Assembly: GCA_003131315.1 (NCBI GenBank)
Contig: PKUV01000180.1
Location: 1-64,000 of the forward strand
From: Acidobacteriaceae bacterium
Lineage (GTDB): Bacteria > Acidobacteriota > Terriglobia > Terriglobales > Acidobacteriaceae
Direction: 5' to 3'
DNA: 64,000 nt
Shown here: piece by piece, positions 1 through 9,689 of the stretch
How positions within the stretch are numbered: the stretch's first letter is position 1
How the letters are laid out: each line of letters begins with the position of its first letter
Program-made: the position numbers and the translations under genes
The notes under the pieces: model-generated
The model's database searches: none
Seen by the model: the letters and a program-made list of their open reading frames with translations, nothing else
Told to the model about the DNA's origin: nothing

Positions 1-30
1 TTGCGAATGTGTGGGTGTGTGCACCGCCCC

Positions 31-52
31 GTCCCTCCTGGGGGACTTTTTT
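31..52 (+). terminator. Possible intrinsic terminator of a gene left of the window
   Basis: GTCCC and GGGAC arms form a short GC-rich hairpin followed directly by TTTTTT. No gene is visible between base 1 and the hairpin, so it would end transcription entering from the left. The stem is only about 5 bp, so confidence is moderate. Confidence 0.4.
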
Positions 53-59
53 CATCACA

Positions 60-734
60 CTCAACCGGTGTCCGCCATCACAGACACCGATCTCGCCCCG
101 ATGCGACAATGTTCCCAATTTAGGGTAGACGGAAGTGTGCCCGTCTCCAGAGACGGCCCTCGAAGGGAGTTGACAACCCAAGCTGAGGCGCTAAGCGGGT
201 GCCAGCAGCCGCCAAAATCCTAAAAATCATAGGATTGAGAGCTAAGTCCTTATTCCGGAATACTTTGCAAATAAGTCCGTTGCGCTCTAGACGTTGGCGG
301 CATGATGCCGCCTAACCCCATGATTCTAAAGATCAGGGGGAGGGGGGCAGTGGTAAACACGGGTTAATACCTTTCTAGTAAACAGCCAGGAAATGAGGAA
401 AAAGGTGCCACCGGAGCCCCGGACCAAACACGCTCTAGAAGCTGTCTGAGCTATTGATGGAAGTCAGATCGGATCCGCCGTAATGGCCAGCGTCGAAAAG
501 AGACAAGGCACCCCACGCAAACTCCCGCGATTCGAGCGTTCCAACACCATGCGAAGCGGAAGCACTTTAGTTACGGTCCTCCCTCCACATTAGGGACTAA
601 AATAAGCGGAGAACAACTAAAGTCTGCCCAAGTTCACCAACGTGTGCGTTGCGGCTCGCATCTAAACGGTGCAGACCCACTTTGAGAACATGTTTTGAGA
701 GCCAAGTCTTGATGCGGTCATTTTGAGGAATTCT
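60..734 (+). other. Hairpin-rich gap, candidate structured ncRNA
   Basis: I see no credible protein gene here; the 70-aa ORF at 11-223 has no family resemblance. The stretch is unusually rich in perfect inverted repeats: 66-72/83-89 (CGGTGTC), 142-147/150-155 (CGTCTC), 217-222/230-235 (ATCCTA), 293-301/305-316 (a GGCGGCA stem with a 3-nt loop), 316-324/332-339 (CCCC plus TGAT), 564-572/615-623 (ACTTTAGTT with AACTAAAGT) and 622-627/671-676 (GTCTGC). Two of them are adjacent and nested pairing is possible, as in a long folded RNA. It does not show the conserved cores of RNase P RNA, tmRNA, 6S RNA, or group I or II introns that I know. It may instead be a long 5' UTR of the next gene. Strand is assumed from the downstream gene. 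Confidence 0.35.
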
Positions 735-1664
735 ATGAAGAATTTGTGTTTTGCGGTTTTGCTTCTGTGCGCAACGGCTGGGTACGCCATGCCGATCGCA
801 TCGTCAGCGCGTTCCATGGTGCCTTCTGAAATTCAGCAACTGATTGGCGTCGACTATCGGGCGCTCAAGGATTCGCCCACCGCGCAGGCGCTCAAACAGC
901 AAGTCCTGCCCGACAACCTGAAGGAACTCGAGACCGCCCTGAAGGGCATCGGCATTGACGCCGCCCGCGATCTCGACCAGCTCAACTTCGCCTCCTTCCG
1001 TACTGACAAGAAGGGCATTCAAACCATCGGCGTGGCGCAGGGATCGTTTTCCGCCAAGGCCGTCCTCAAGAAGATGAAACTCAAGAAGATCGCGGCCACC
1101 AAATACGGTACCGCCAGCATTTACCCGATGGATAATGGTTTAGTGATGACCTTCCTGGACGACAACACGCTGGCTTTCGGAACTCCGGCCTCGTTGCACA
1201 GCGCGCTCGATACCCGCGACGGCAAGCGCCCATCGCTGGATTCCAATTCGGTGATGACCGACCAAATGGCCGCCGTCGATGGTGCGCCCCTGTGGAGCAT
1301 CCTCGACCAGAAGGGAACCCAGGCTATGATGTTTTCGGTGATGGGCGATGCTGCGAAGGTCGCCGACTACGACAGCCTCAAGAAACGCATTCTGGCTTCT
1401 CGCTACACCATGAACTTCCAGAACGGAGTGAATTTCGATCTGAGTGTTCTCACGGCCGACTCGATGACGGCAGCTACGCTTTCCACGGTCGTCAAGGGCG
1501 TCATGCTTTACAAGAAGCTCAATGCCAGCCCGATCGAAAAGACTGCCATTGACGCCACTACCGTCGATTCCGACAGCTCGAACCTGCAACTCCACTTCAA
1601 GAGCGACGACCAGAAGTTTCAGTCCTTGATGCACGCGCCGCTGTTCGCCGCCGTCTCGCACTGA
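735..1664 (+). CDS. Secreted protein of unknown function
   Basis: This is a 309-aa protein with a classical signal peptide: a Lys-starting hydrophobic stretch of about 18 residues ending near GYA-MP. I chose the ATG at 735 rather than the TTG at 723 of the ORF track because GAGG lies 6 nt upstream of the ATG and the signal peptide begins there. The mature part has no motif I can name with certainty. It is a single soluble, Lys/Asp-rich domain, with an alternating beta pattern that loosely resembles the DUF3352-type proteins of acidobacteria. A strong terminator follows, so it is probably monocistronic. Likely location is the periplasm. Confidence 0.75.
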   Translation: MKNLCFAVLLLCATAGYAMPIASSARSMVPSEIQQLIGVDYRALKDSPTAQALKQQVLPDNLKELETALKGIGIDAARDLDQLNFASFRTDKKGIQTIGVAQGSFSAKAVLKKMKLKKIAATKYGTASIYPMDNGLVMTFLDDNTLAFGTPASLHSALDTRDGKRPSLDSNSVMTDQMAAVDGAPLWSILDQKGTQAMMFSVMGDAAKVADYDSLKKRILASRYTMNFQNGVNFDLSVLTADSMTAATLSTVVKGVMLYKKLNASPIEKTAIDATTVDSDSSNLQLHFKSDDQKFQSLMHAPLFAAVSH

Positions 1665-1706
1665 CGTCTCGCGCTGGCGTTACGCACGAATCCGAAGCAG
1701 AAACGG

Positions 1707-1739
1707 AAAACGTCCCGGATGTTCCTCCGGGACGTTTTC
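1707..1739 (+). terminator. Strong intrinsic terminator
   Basis: A perfect 13-bp stem (AAAACGTCCCGGA with TCCGGGACGTTTT) with a 6-nt loop ends in a T-run. It lies 43 bp after the stop of the preceding gene. The A-run on the other side means it could work in both directions. Confidence 0.9.
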
Positions 1740-1808
1740 ATTTATGCTGACCCGATTCGAGCGAGTGTCATCGCTGCCGGGAATCAGCCCGTCTGCGAGT
1801 GATTTAAG

Positions 1809-3647
1809 ATGCCAATCATGATCAACCTGTCATCTGATTTATCTCCTGTTACAAAAACCGTTCGTCTTGCTCGCAGACGTCTTCTGCTGGCTTGTCTTGT
1901 CGCACTGGCTCTTGGCTGCTTGCTGAGAGAACCGCTGTTTGCGGAAGACAAGACTCAGCCTCCGTCTGGTTCCCTCGAAGCGCTTGCGAATCACTTCTGG
2001 CAATGGCGGGCACGTTATCAGCCGTTTTCACGGGACGATATACCACGCATCGAACGTCCTATCGAAGATCCCGCTGGCCCACGGGATTGGTCCGCGGGTT
2101 CCATTGCGAAGCAAAAGGCGGCTCTGGAAGATTTCGAAAAGCAGTGGAAGCAAATCGACCCAAAGGGTTGGAGCGTGGCTCGACAAGTCGACTACCGGTT
2201 GGCGGGCTCTGCGCTTGCCCGCGTGCGCTGGGAACTGGACATCAATCCGCGGTGGCAGCGCGACCCTTCTTTCTATCTCGACCAGACGCTTACCGCTCTG
2301 CTGGAAGCGCTGGTGCAGCCTCCACCATTTGACGCTTTGCGCAGCCGCGAGATTGTGGACCGGATGCAAGAGATTCCCAAGATTATCGATGACGGGAAGG
2401 CGAACCTCCATGCTGTCCGCCCCTTTGCCGCATTAGCAATCGGAGATCTCCAGCAGATTCGACCCGAACTGGAGCGAGTTGAACGCGAGGTTGCGCCCAT
2501 GCTGCACGACGGCGAACAAAGGGACGGAGCAGCAGGGGACGGCGCATCGGGGAATGAGAACCTGGCTGCGAAATTTCACACGTCGACAGAAAAGGCCATT
2601 CTTGCGTTGGAATCGTATCGAACATGGCTGCAAGCACAGCTCGACAAGATGCCCGATGACGCGGCAGTCGGACGAGCGAACTATGAATTCTTTCTGCACA
2701 ATGTCGCTCTTCTTCCTTACAGCCCAGAACAACTCTTGCCTATCAGCCGCCAGGAATGGGACCGCTCGGTTGCGTTCGAGCAATACGAAAGACAGCGGAA
2801 CCAGGGATTGCCTGAGCTCAAGCTTGCCGCCAATCTGCCGGAGGAGATCGACAGGGCAAAGGAGGACGAACTTTCGATCCGCAAATTTCTTCAAGACAAA
2901 GGCATTCTCACCGTGCCCGCCGACGTTCGGCACTACACCCTCCGGCCGATGCCGGGTTATCTTGACGCACTTGCCGATTTTGGAGAATTGGATGACTTCA
3001 CTGGCCCGTCAAGGCTGAATGACGATGGCGTGCGCTGGGCCAGCCCTCCATCGCCCCAACTCGGATATTTCTGGCTGGCCACGGCCAAGGACCCGCGGCC
3101 GGATATGGTTCACGAAGGCGTGCCGGGACATTATTTTCAGATGTGCTTATCCTGGCGACATCCCGATCCGATTCGCCGCCACTATTACGATTCTGGAGCC
3201 AATGAAGGAATCGGTTTTTATGCCGAAGAACTAATGCTCCAGGCGGGACTCTTTGACGACAGCCCGCGCACTCGAGAAATCATCTACAACTTCATGCGAT
3301 TGCGTGCGTTACGCGTCGAAGTGGATGTAAAGCTTGCGCTGGGATCGTTCACGATTGGGCAGGCCGCCGACTACCTTGCCCAACATGTGCCCATGGACAA
3401 GAAATCGGCGGAGGCCGAAGCGGCGCTCTTTGCCACCACTCCCGGGCAGGCCATCAGCTATCAGATCGGGAAGAGTCAGATCCTGCATTTTCTCGCCAAT
3501 GCCAAGCTGGCTCAGGGCGACAAATTCAGCTTGCGGGCGTTTCACGACTTCCTGTGGAAGAACGGCAACCTGCCGATTGCGCTGCAACGTTGGGAATACC
3601 TTGGGGAAGACGACGACCTCCGCGTCATCGATAAGCGGAAACATTAG
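1809..3647 (+). CDS. DUF885 family metal-dependent hydrolase
   Basis: The protein has 612 aa. After a basic N-terminus it has a hydrophobic segment (about residues 23-42), consistent with a signal peptide or lipidless anchor. The C-terminal half carries the family's hallmark HEGVPGHYFQ (about residue 438), an HExxxxH zinc-site motif, followed by a conserved NEGIGFYAEELM block that supplies the third ligand region. DUF885 proteins are related to peptidase-like metallohydrolases; the substrate is unknown. Two in-frame ATGs (1809 and 1818) are possible starts and neither has a good ribosome-binding site. It stands alone between the terminator and the gal operon promoter. Confidence 0.85.
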   Translation: MPIMINLSSDLSPVTKTVRLARRRLLLACLVALALGCLLREPLFAEDKTQPPSGSLEALANHFWQWRARYQPFSRDDIPRIERPIEDPAGPRDWSAGSIAKQKAALEDFEKQWKQIDPKGWSVARQVDYRLAGSALARVRWELDINPRWQRDPSFYLDQTLTALLEALVQPPPFDALRSREIVDRMQEIPKIIDDGKANLHAVRPFAALAIGDLQQIRPELERVEREVAPMLHDGEQRDGAAGDGASGNENLAAKFHTSTEKAILALESYRTWLQAQLDKMPDDAAVGRANYEFFLHNVALLPYSPEQLLPISRQEWDRSVAFEQYERQRNQGLPELKLAANLPEEIDRAKEDELSIRKFLQDKGILTVPADVRHYTLRPMPGYLDALADFGELDDFTGPSRLNDDGVRWASPPSPQLGYFWLATAKDPRPDMVHEGVPGHYFQMCLSWRHPDPIRRHYYDSGANEGIGFYAEELMLQAGLFDDSPRTREIIYNFMRLRALRVEVDVKLALGSFTIGQAADYLAQHVPMDKKSAEAEAALFATTPGQAISYQIGKSQILHFLANAKLAQGDKFSLRAFHDFLWKNGNLPIALQRWEYLGEDDDLRVIDKRKH

Positions 3648-4021
3648 GGCGGCTCCGTTTCATCGTGTCCCCTTTGATACGCTGTTTGCAGAGCTCATCC
3701 CAACGAATTCGTTGAATGTGTCATCAATCTACCGGCACGAGTTCACCTTCTTGACAACGTTTTGTACGCACTGTACAACACGAGTGCGTTCAAGGTTAAG
3801 CGGTTGCGTATGCGCGTAAATGGTCTTAGCCGGAAACCCTCATTTCCAAGGGCCCGGGCTTGAGCCCGCGAAGGGAATTTTGCGCCCAACGATGATCGGC
3901 GAAACCCGCAGGCTCCGTGCCGCGACCGGGGTATTGATCAAATTTGTTGCAGTGGCCCGGGCAACGCCCGGTCCATATCCAGACGCCTCTTTTTGCGGCG
4001 CCGAGGAGAGACGGTAGCTAC
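3648..4021. other. Intergenic region before the gal operon
   Basis: No gene is seen in these 374 bp. The region contains a sigma70-like promoter with an embedded palindrome (annotated separately) and two GC hairpins, CGGGCT-TG-AGCCCG at 3855-3868 and CCGGGC-AAC-GCCCGG at 3957-3971. The hairpins resemble the REP-like hairpins found elsewhere in the window. The resulting 5' UTR would be about 235 nt. Confidence 0.6.
3751..3779 (+). promoter_or_regulatory. Predicted gal operon promoter with embedded operator
   Basis: TTGACA (3751-3756) and TACAAC (3774-3779) are separated by exactly 17 bp, with TG just before the -10 hexamer. The spacer and -10 box carry a perfect inverted repeat, TTGTAC-gcact-GTACAA (3762-3778). 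A repressor bound there would block RNA polymerase, which suits a sugar-inducible operon. No regulator gene is adjacent. Confidence 0.55.
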
Positions 4022-5827
<1,806 letters not shown>

Positions 5828-5894
5828 CCGGGATGATGAAGCCAGGGGACGTGATTCGCCGCAAGCACGGGCGGGAGAGCTTTGAGGAAGAAAC

Positions 5895-6140
5895 ATGGGA
5901 TTCGATATTAGATTGCCGATCGGCATGATGTTCAGTGTGTTTGGTGTGCTGGTGGGTGGATATGGAGCGGCGACGCGAGGCAGCGAGATGTACACACGTC
6001 ATTCGCTCGGTATCAATGTCAATCTATGGTGGGGAATTGTAATGCTGATGTTCGGTGCGGGAATGCTGCTGCTCGCGCGCCGTGGAGCATTGGCGGCACG
6101 CGCGGCGGACAAGACCCTCAAGGACCACGTCGTCAAATAG
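5895..6140 (+). CDS. Small two-helix membrane protein
   Basis: An 81-aa protein with two hydrophobic helices (about residues 8-27 and 43-61) separated by a short polar loop, and a basic C-terminal tail. GAGG sits 7 nt before the ATG. It lies between the symporter and galK in the same direction, so it is probably co-transcribed and may be an accessory to the transporter. I do not recognise a family. Confidence 0.7.
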   Translation: MGFDIRLPIGMMFSVFGVLVGGYGAATRGSEMYTRHSLGINVNLWWGIVMLMFGAGMLLLARRGALAARAADKTLKDHVVK

Positions 6141-6175
6141 GACCGCAAATAGAACCTGGGCTTGCGTGAGTCTTC

Positions 6176-7384
6176 ATGCATAACACGAATCTGGCGGTCG
6201 AAAATTCCGCCCATACTCTGGGGCAAAGATTCGTCCAGCTATTTGGAGGGTCTCCCCGCGTTTACCAGGCTCCGGGACGAGTCAATTTGATCGGTGAACA
6301 CACCGATTACAACGATGGATTCGTCATGCCGGCAGCGATCGGTTTCTATACCCGAGTGTCCGTTGCGCCGCGCCATGACCGGAAGCTCGTGATTCATTCC
6401 GAAAATTACTCCGAGCAGGTCGAGTTCGATCTCGATCGTTTGCCAGCCACACGCGCCGGGCACTGGAGCGATTACGTTGTTGGTGTTGTGAAAATGCTGG
6501 TGCGGTCCGGTAAGCAGCTGGGTGGGGCGAACCTGTTGGTGGATGGGAACGTGCCCCAGGGTGCGGGATTGAGTTCGTCCGCTTCGATTGAAGTAGCCGT
6601 CGGCTACGCGCTGCTCGATCTAGCCGATCAGGCGAGCGATCGAACCGAGAGCGATCCGAATAAGATTGACCGAACCAAGCTCGCCTTGCTCTGCCAGCAG
6701 GCGGAAAACGAGTTTGTCGGCGCGCGCTGCGGAATCATGGATCAATTTGTTGCCAGCCACGGGGAACGCGCCCGGGCTCTGCTGCTCGATTGCCGCTCTC
6801 TGGAATACCGGCTGTTGCCGCTGCCTGACGATGTGGCTCTGGCGATCTGCAACACCATGGTCAAACACAGCATCGCCAAAGGTGAATACAACCAGCGCCG
6901 GGCGGAATGCGAATCGGGTGTGCGCGCTCTGTCGAAGTATCTGCCGAACGCACGGGCATTGCGGGACGTGACGCCGGAGGATCTGGAGACCTACGGGCAC
7001 GAACTGCCGGATGTCGTCAGGCGGCGCTGCCGTCACGTGATCGGTGAAAACGGACGTGTCCTCCAGGCAGCGGCGGCGCTTGAACGTGGAGACTTGCAGG
7101 CATTCGGCAAGCTGATGCTAGAGTCGCATCGCAGCCTGCGCGACGACTTTGAGGTGAGTTGTTCTGAACTCGATTTGATGGTGGAACTTGCTAAGCAAGC
7201 GGAAGGCGTTTACGGAACGCGGATGACGGGAGGCGGTTTTGGCGGTTGCACCATCGCGCTGGTCCATGCCGGTTGCGTCGAAGCGTTCCAGCGGACGGTT
7301 CACGAAGGATATGAACGCTCGACCGGCTGTAAACCGGAGATTTACGTCTGCTCCGCTGCCGATGGGGTTGGCCAGGTAGCGTGA
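6176..7384 (+). CDS. galK: Galactokinase
   Basis: The 402-aa protein phosphorylates galactose to galactose-1-phosphate, the first step of the Leloir pathway, in the cytoplasm. The GHMP-kinase signatures are all present: the galactokinase signature GRVNLIGEHTDYNDG near residue 38, the ATP-binding loop GAGLSSSASIE near residue 130, and MTGGGFGGC near residue 350. Length is normal for the family. It is followed 42 bp later by galE. Upstream there is only a weak ribosome-binding site. Confidence 0.97.
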   Translation: MHNTNLAVENSAHTLGQRFVQLFGGSPRVYQAPGRVNLIGEHTDYNDGFVMPAAIGFYTRVSVAPRHDRKLVIHSENYSEQVEFDLDRLPATRAGHWSDYVVGVVKMLVRSGKQLGGANLLVDGNVPQGAGLSSSASIEVAVGYALLDLADQASDRTESDPNKIDRTKLALLCQQAENEFVGARCGIMDQFVASHGERARALLLDCRSLEYRLLPLPDDVALAICNTMVKHSIAKGEYNQRRAECESGVRALSKYLPNARALRDVTPEDLETYGHELPDVVRRRCRHVIGENGRVLQAAAALERGDLQAFGKLMLESHRSLRDDFEVSCSELDLMVELAKQAEGVYGTRMTGGGFGGCTIALVHAGCVEAFQRTVHEGYERSTGCKPEIYVCSAADGVGQVA

Positions 7385-7426
7385 GAGGTAGACTGAGAAG
7401 CAGCCTGAGATATAGGTACGAAACCA

Positions 7427-8413
7427 ATGAAGGTTCTAGTCACAGGGGGAGCGGGTTACATCGGCAGCGTGGTTGCCGAGGAGCTATTACAGGCCGGACA
7501 CCAGGCTGTCGTCTTCGATAACCTGAGTCGCGGCCATCGCCAGGCAGTTCCGAAAAACGCCGAACTGGTAGTGGGAGACTTAGCGAATCGCGATTGCCTT
7601 GACCAGTTGCTCCGGTCTCGCGCGATTGATGCCGTCATGCATTTTGCGGCGCTGATCGAAGCGGGCGAATCGATGAAGGCCCCGGAAGAATTTTTCCGCA
7701 ACAACACCGCGAATGCGCTGACCCTGCTCGAAGCGATGCTGGCCGCTCGGGTAAAGCGCTTCGTCTTCTCGTCGACGGCGGCGCTGTTCGGCGATCCCGA
7801 GCGCACTCCGATTGAGGAGGACGATCCCGTCCATCCGACGAATGCGTACGGCGAATCGAAGCTGCTGGTGGAGCGAATACTGGCGTGGTTCCACCAGATT
7901 CACGGCCTTCGCTATGCCAGCCTGCGATATTTCAATGCTGCCGGTGCGTCCCGTCCTGATAAGGGTGAAGCGCACCAACCGGAGACGCATCTGATCCCCC
8001 GGATTCTCGAAGTCGCCCTCGGCCGTGCGGAACACGTGAACATTTTCGGTACCGACTATCCCACACCCGACGGCACCTGCATCCGCGATTACATACACGT
8101 CAGCGATCTGGCTCGCGCGCACCTGCTGGCCCTCGAAGCGATCGAGAATTCCAGTCCGCTGATCTACAACCTGGGCAACGGGCAGGGCTTCAGTGTGCGC
8201 CAGGTGGTCGAGGTGGCGCGGAAAGTCACCGGGCACCCGATTCCGGTGATCGAATCGCCTCGCCGTGCGGGGGATCCAGCGGTGTTGATTGCCAGCTCGG
8301 AAAAAATTCGGCGCGACCTGGGTTGGCAGCCGAGATTCCCCGATTTGAAAACCATTGTTGAAAGCGCGTGGCAGTGGCATCGCACCCAGCCTGACGGATA
8401 CGGAAGGCATTGA
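7427..8413 (+). CDS. galE: UDP-glucose 4-epimerase
   Basis: A 328-aa extended short-chain dehydrogenase that interconverts UDP-galactose and UDP-glucose. It starts with the NAD-binding VTGGAGYIGS and has the catalytic Ser region (FSSTAALFG) and the YGESK (YxxxK) motif near residue 142. UDP-sugars made here could also supply the exopolysaccharide cluster downstream. The stop codon TGA is the first triplet of an 8-bp tandem repeat array. Confidence 0.96.
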   Translation: MKVLVTGGAGYIGSVVAEELLQAGHQAVVFDNLSRGHRQAVPKNAELVVGDLANRDCLDQLLRSRAIDAVMHFAALIEAGESMKAPEEFFRNNTANALTLLEAMLAARVKRFVFSSTAALFGDPERTPIEEDDPVHPTNAYGESKLLVERILAWFHQIHGLRYASLRYFNAAGASRPDKGEAHQPETHLIPRILEVALGRAEHVNIFGTDYPTPDGTCIRDYIHVSDLARAHLLALEAIENSSPLIYNLGNGQGFSVRQVVEVARKVTGHPIPVIESPRRAGDPAVLIASSEKIRRDLGWQPRFPDLKTIVESAWQWHRTQPDGYGRH

Positions 8414-8485
8414 ATCATTGAATCATTGAGTCATTGAGTCATTGACTTAATGCCTCGATGATTCAATGATTCAATGACTCAATGA
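8411..8485 (+). repeat. 8-bp tandem repeat array with inverted halves between galE and galT
   Basis: Reading in 8-mers from 8411: TGAATCAT twice, TGAGTCAT twice, two degenerate units, then TGATTCAA twice and TGACTCAA. The second half is the inverse of the first, so the RNA can fold into a hairpin of about 18 bp. The array supplies the galE stop and contains the galT start (ATG at 8482), so the fold could affect galT translation. Confidence 0.85.
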
Positions 8486-9549
8486 ACTTCTCCGATCTCA
8501 CATCGCATCCGCATCGCCGCTTCAATCCGATGACCCGAGAATGGGTACTGGTGTCACCGCATCGCACCGAGAGGCCCTGGCAGGGACAGGTTGAAAGCGT
8601 ACTACCGGAAGCGCCGGCAACTTTCGATCCCAACTGCTACCTTTGCCCCGGCAATGCCCGAGCAGGAGGAGTGAAAAACCCCGCCTACACGGCGACGTTT
8701 GTTTTTGACAATGATTTTGCGGCGCTGAAGCCAGATACGCCCGCGCGTGAAATTCAGGAAAAGGGACTTCTGGTCGCCCGCAGCGAAGCTGGGCGCTGCC
8801 GGGTGGTGTGCTTCTCGCCACGACACGATCTCACGATGGCCCGAATGAGCGTGTCCGAAGTACGGCATGTGGTCGATACCTGGGCGCGAGAGTTCTCTGC
8901 ACTCGGGAGTAACCCACACATCCGGTCCGTACAGATCTTCGAGAATCGCGGAGCGATGATGGGATGCAGCAATCCCCATCCCCACGGACAGATCTGGGCC
9001 AACGAAACTCTACCCAATGAATTGGCGAAGGAACTGGCCGCGTTTTCGGACTACCGGCAATTGCACGGCACGACTCTGCTGCACGATTACCTGGAGCTTG
9101 AGCTCGGGAAACAGGAACGGTTGGTGTGCGCCAACGACCATTTCGTATTGCTCGTGCCGTTCTGGGCAGTCTGGCCCTTTGAGACCCTGCTGGTCAGCCG
9201 GAGATGCGTGTCCGCTCTGGATGAACTGAATGACGAGGAGCGCACCGCCCTGGCCGAGATACTCCGGCAGGCCACCCTTCGTTACGACAATCTATTTCGC
9301 ACGTCGTTTCCTTACACGATGGGTTTTCATCAGCGGCCGACCGACGGCGGGGATTATACGGAATTTCACTTGCACGCGCATTTCTATCCGCCCCTACTGC
9401 GCTCGGCGGCCATAAGAAAATTCATGGTTGGTTACGAGATGCTGGGCATGCCGCAGCGGGACATCACCGCGGAAACCGCGGCGCTGTGGTTGCGTGATGT
9501 GCCGGCCCAGCATTATCTGGACCTCCAACCGCCCCCGCCCTTGGCCTGA
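8482..9549 (+). CDS. galT: Galactose-1-phosphate uridylyltransferase
   Basis: This 355-aa enzyme swaps UMP between UDP-glucose and galactose-1-phosphate, completing the Leloir set with galK and galE. The active-site motif [10 protein letters not shown] (HPH nucleophile) is at about residue 163. A Cys pair (YLCPGNAR, about residue 53) matches the zinc site, and the second conserved block, HLHAHFYPP, is near residue 303. The start lies inside the repeat hairpin and has no Shine-Dalgarno sequence, so its translation may depend on galE. Confidence 0.97.
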   Translation: MNFSDLTSHPHRRFNPMTREWVLVSPHRTERPWQGQVESVLPEAPATFDPNCYLCPGNARAGGVKNPAYTATFVFDNDFAALKPDTPAREIQEKGLLVARSEAGRCRVVCFSPRHDLTMARMSVSEVRHVVDTWAREFSALGSNPHIRSVQIFENRGAMMGCSNPHPHGQIWANETLPNELAKELAAFSDYRQLHGTTLLHDYLELELGKQERLVCANDHFVLLVPFWAVWPFETLLVSRRCVSALDELNDEERTALAEILRQATLRYDNLFRTSFPYTMGFHQRPTDGGDYTEFHLHAHFYPPLLRSAAIRKFMVGYEMLGMPQRDITAETAALWLRDVPAQHYLDLQPPPPLA

Positions 9550-9616
9550 CGATCTTGGCTTAACGATCGGGGCCTGACTAGATCGGCCTAACCATGTCGG
9601 TCTAACGATGTCGGCC
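9543..9616 (+). repeat. 14-bp tandem repeat at the end of galT
   Basis: Five exact-length 14-bp units, GGCCTGACGATCTT to GGTCTAACGATGTC, begin in the last codons of galT, and the first unit contributes the TGA stop. Units differ at a few positions (consensus near GGCCTAACGATGTC). The gap up to the converging minus-strand gene at 9690 holds nothing else recognisable. Confidence 0.85.
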
Positions 9617-9689
9617 GAGAGCAGGGAATCGGGCGCACACGAAGAGCAAAGCAATTACTGGTCCAGTGATCGGCGCTGACAGAATGGAA

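Noticed and set aside
199-212. GTGCCAGCAGCCGC, identical to the 16S rRNA 530-loop word
   Set aside because: No other 16S sequence follows; the usual GGTAATAC and downstream positions are absent, so it is a chance match in a hairpin-rich stretch.
8411-8485. Tandem 8-mers considered as a CRISPR array
   Set aside because: Units are 8 bp with no spacers; it is a simple repeat with an inverted half.
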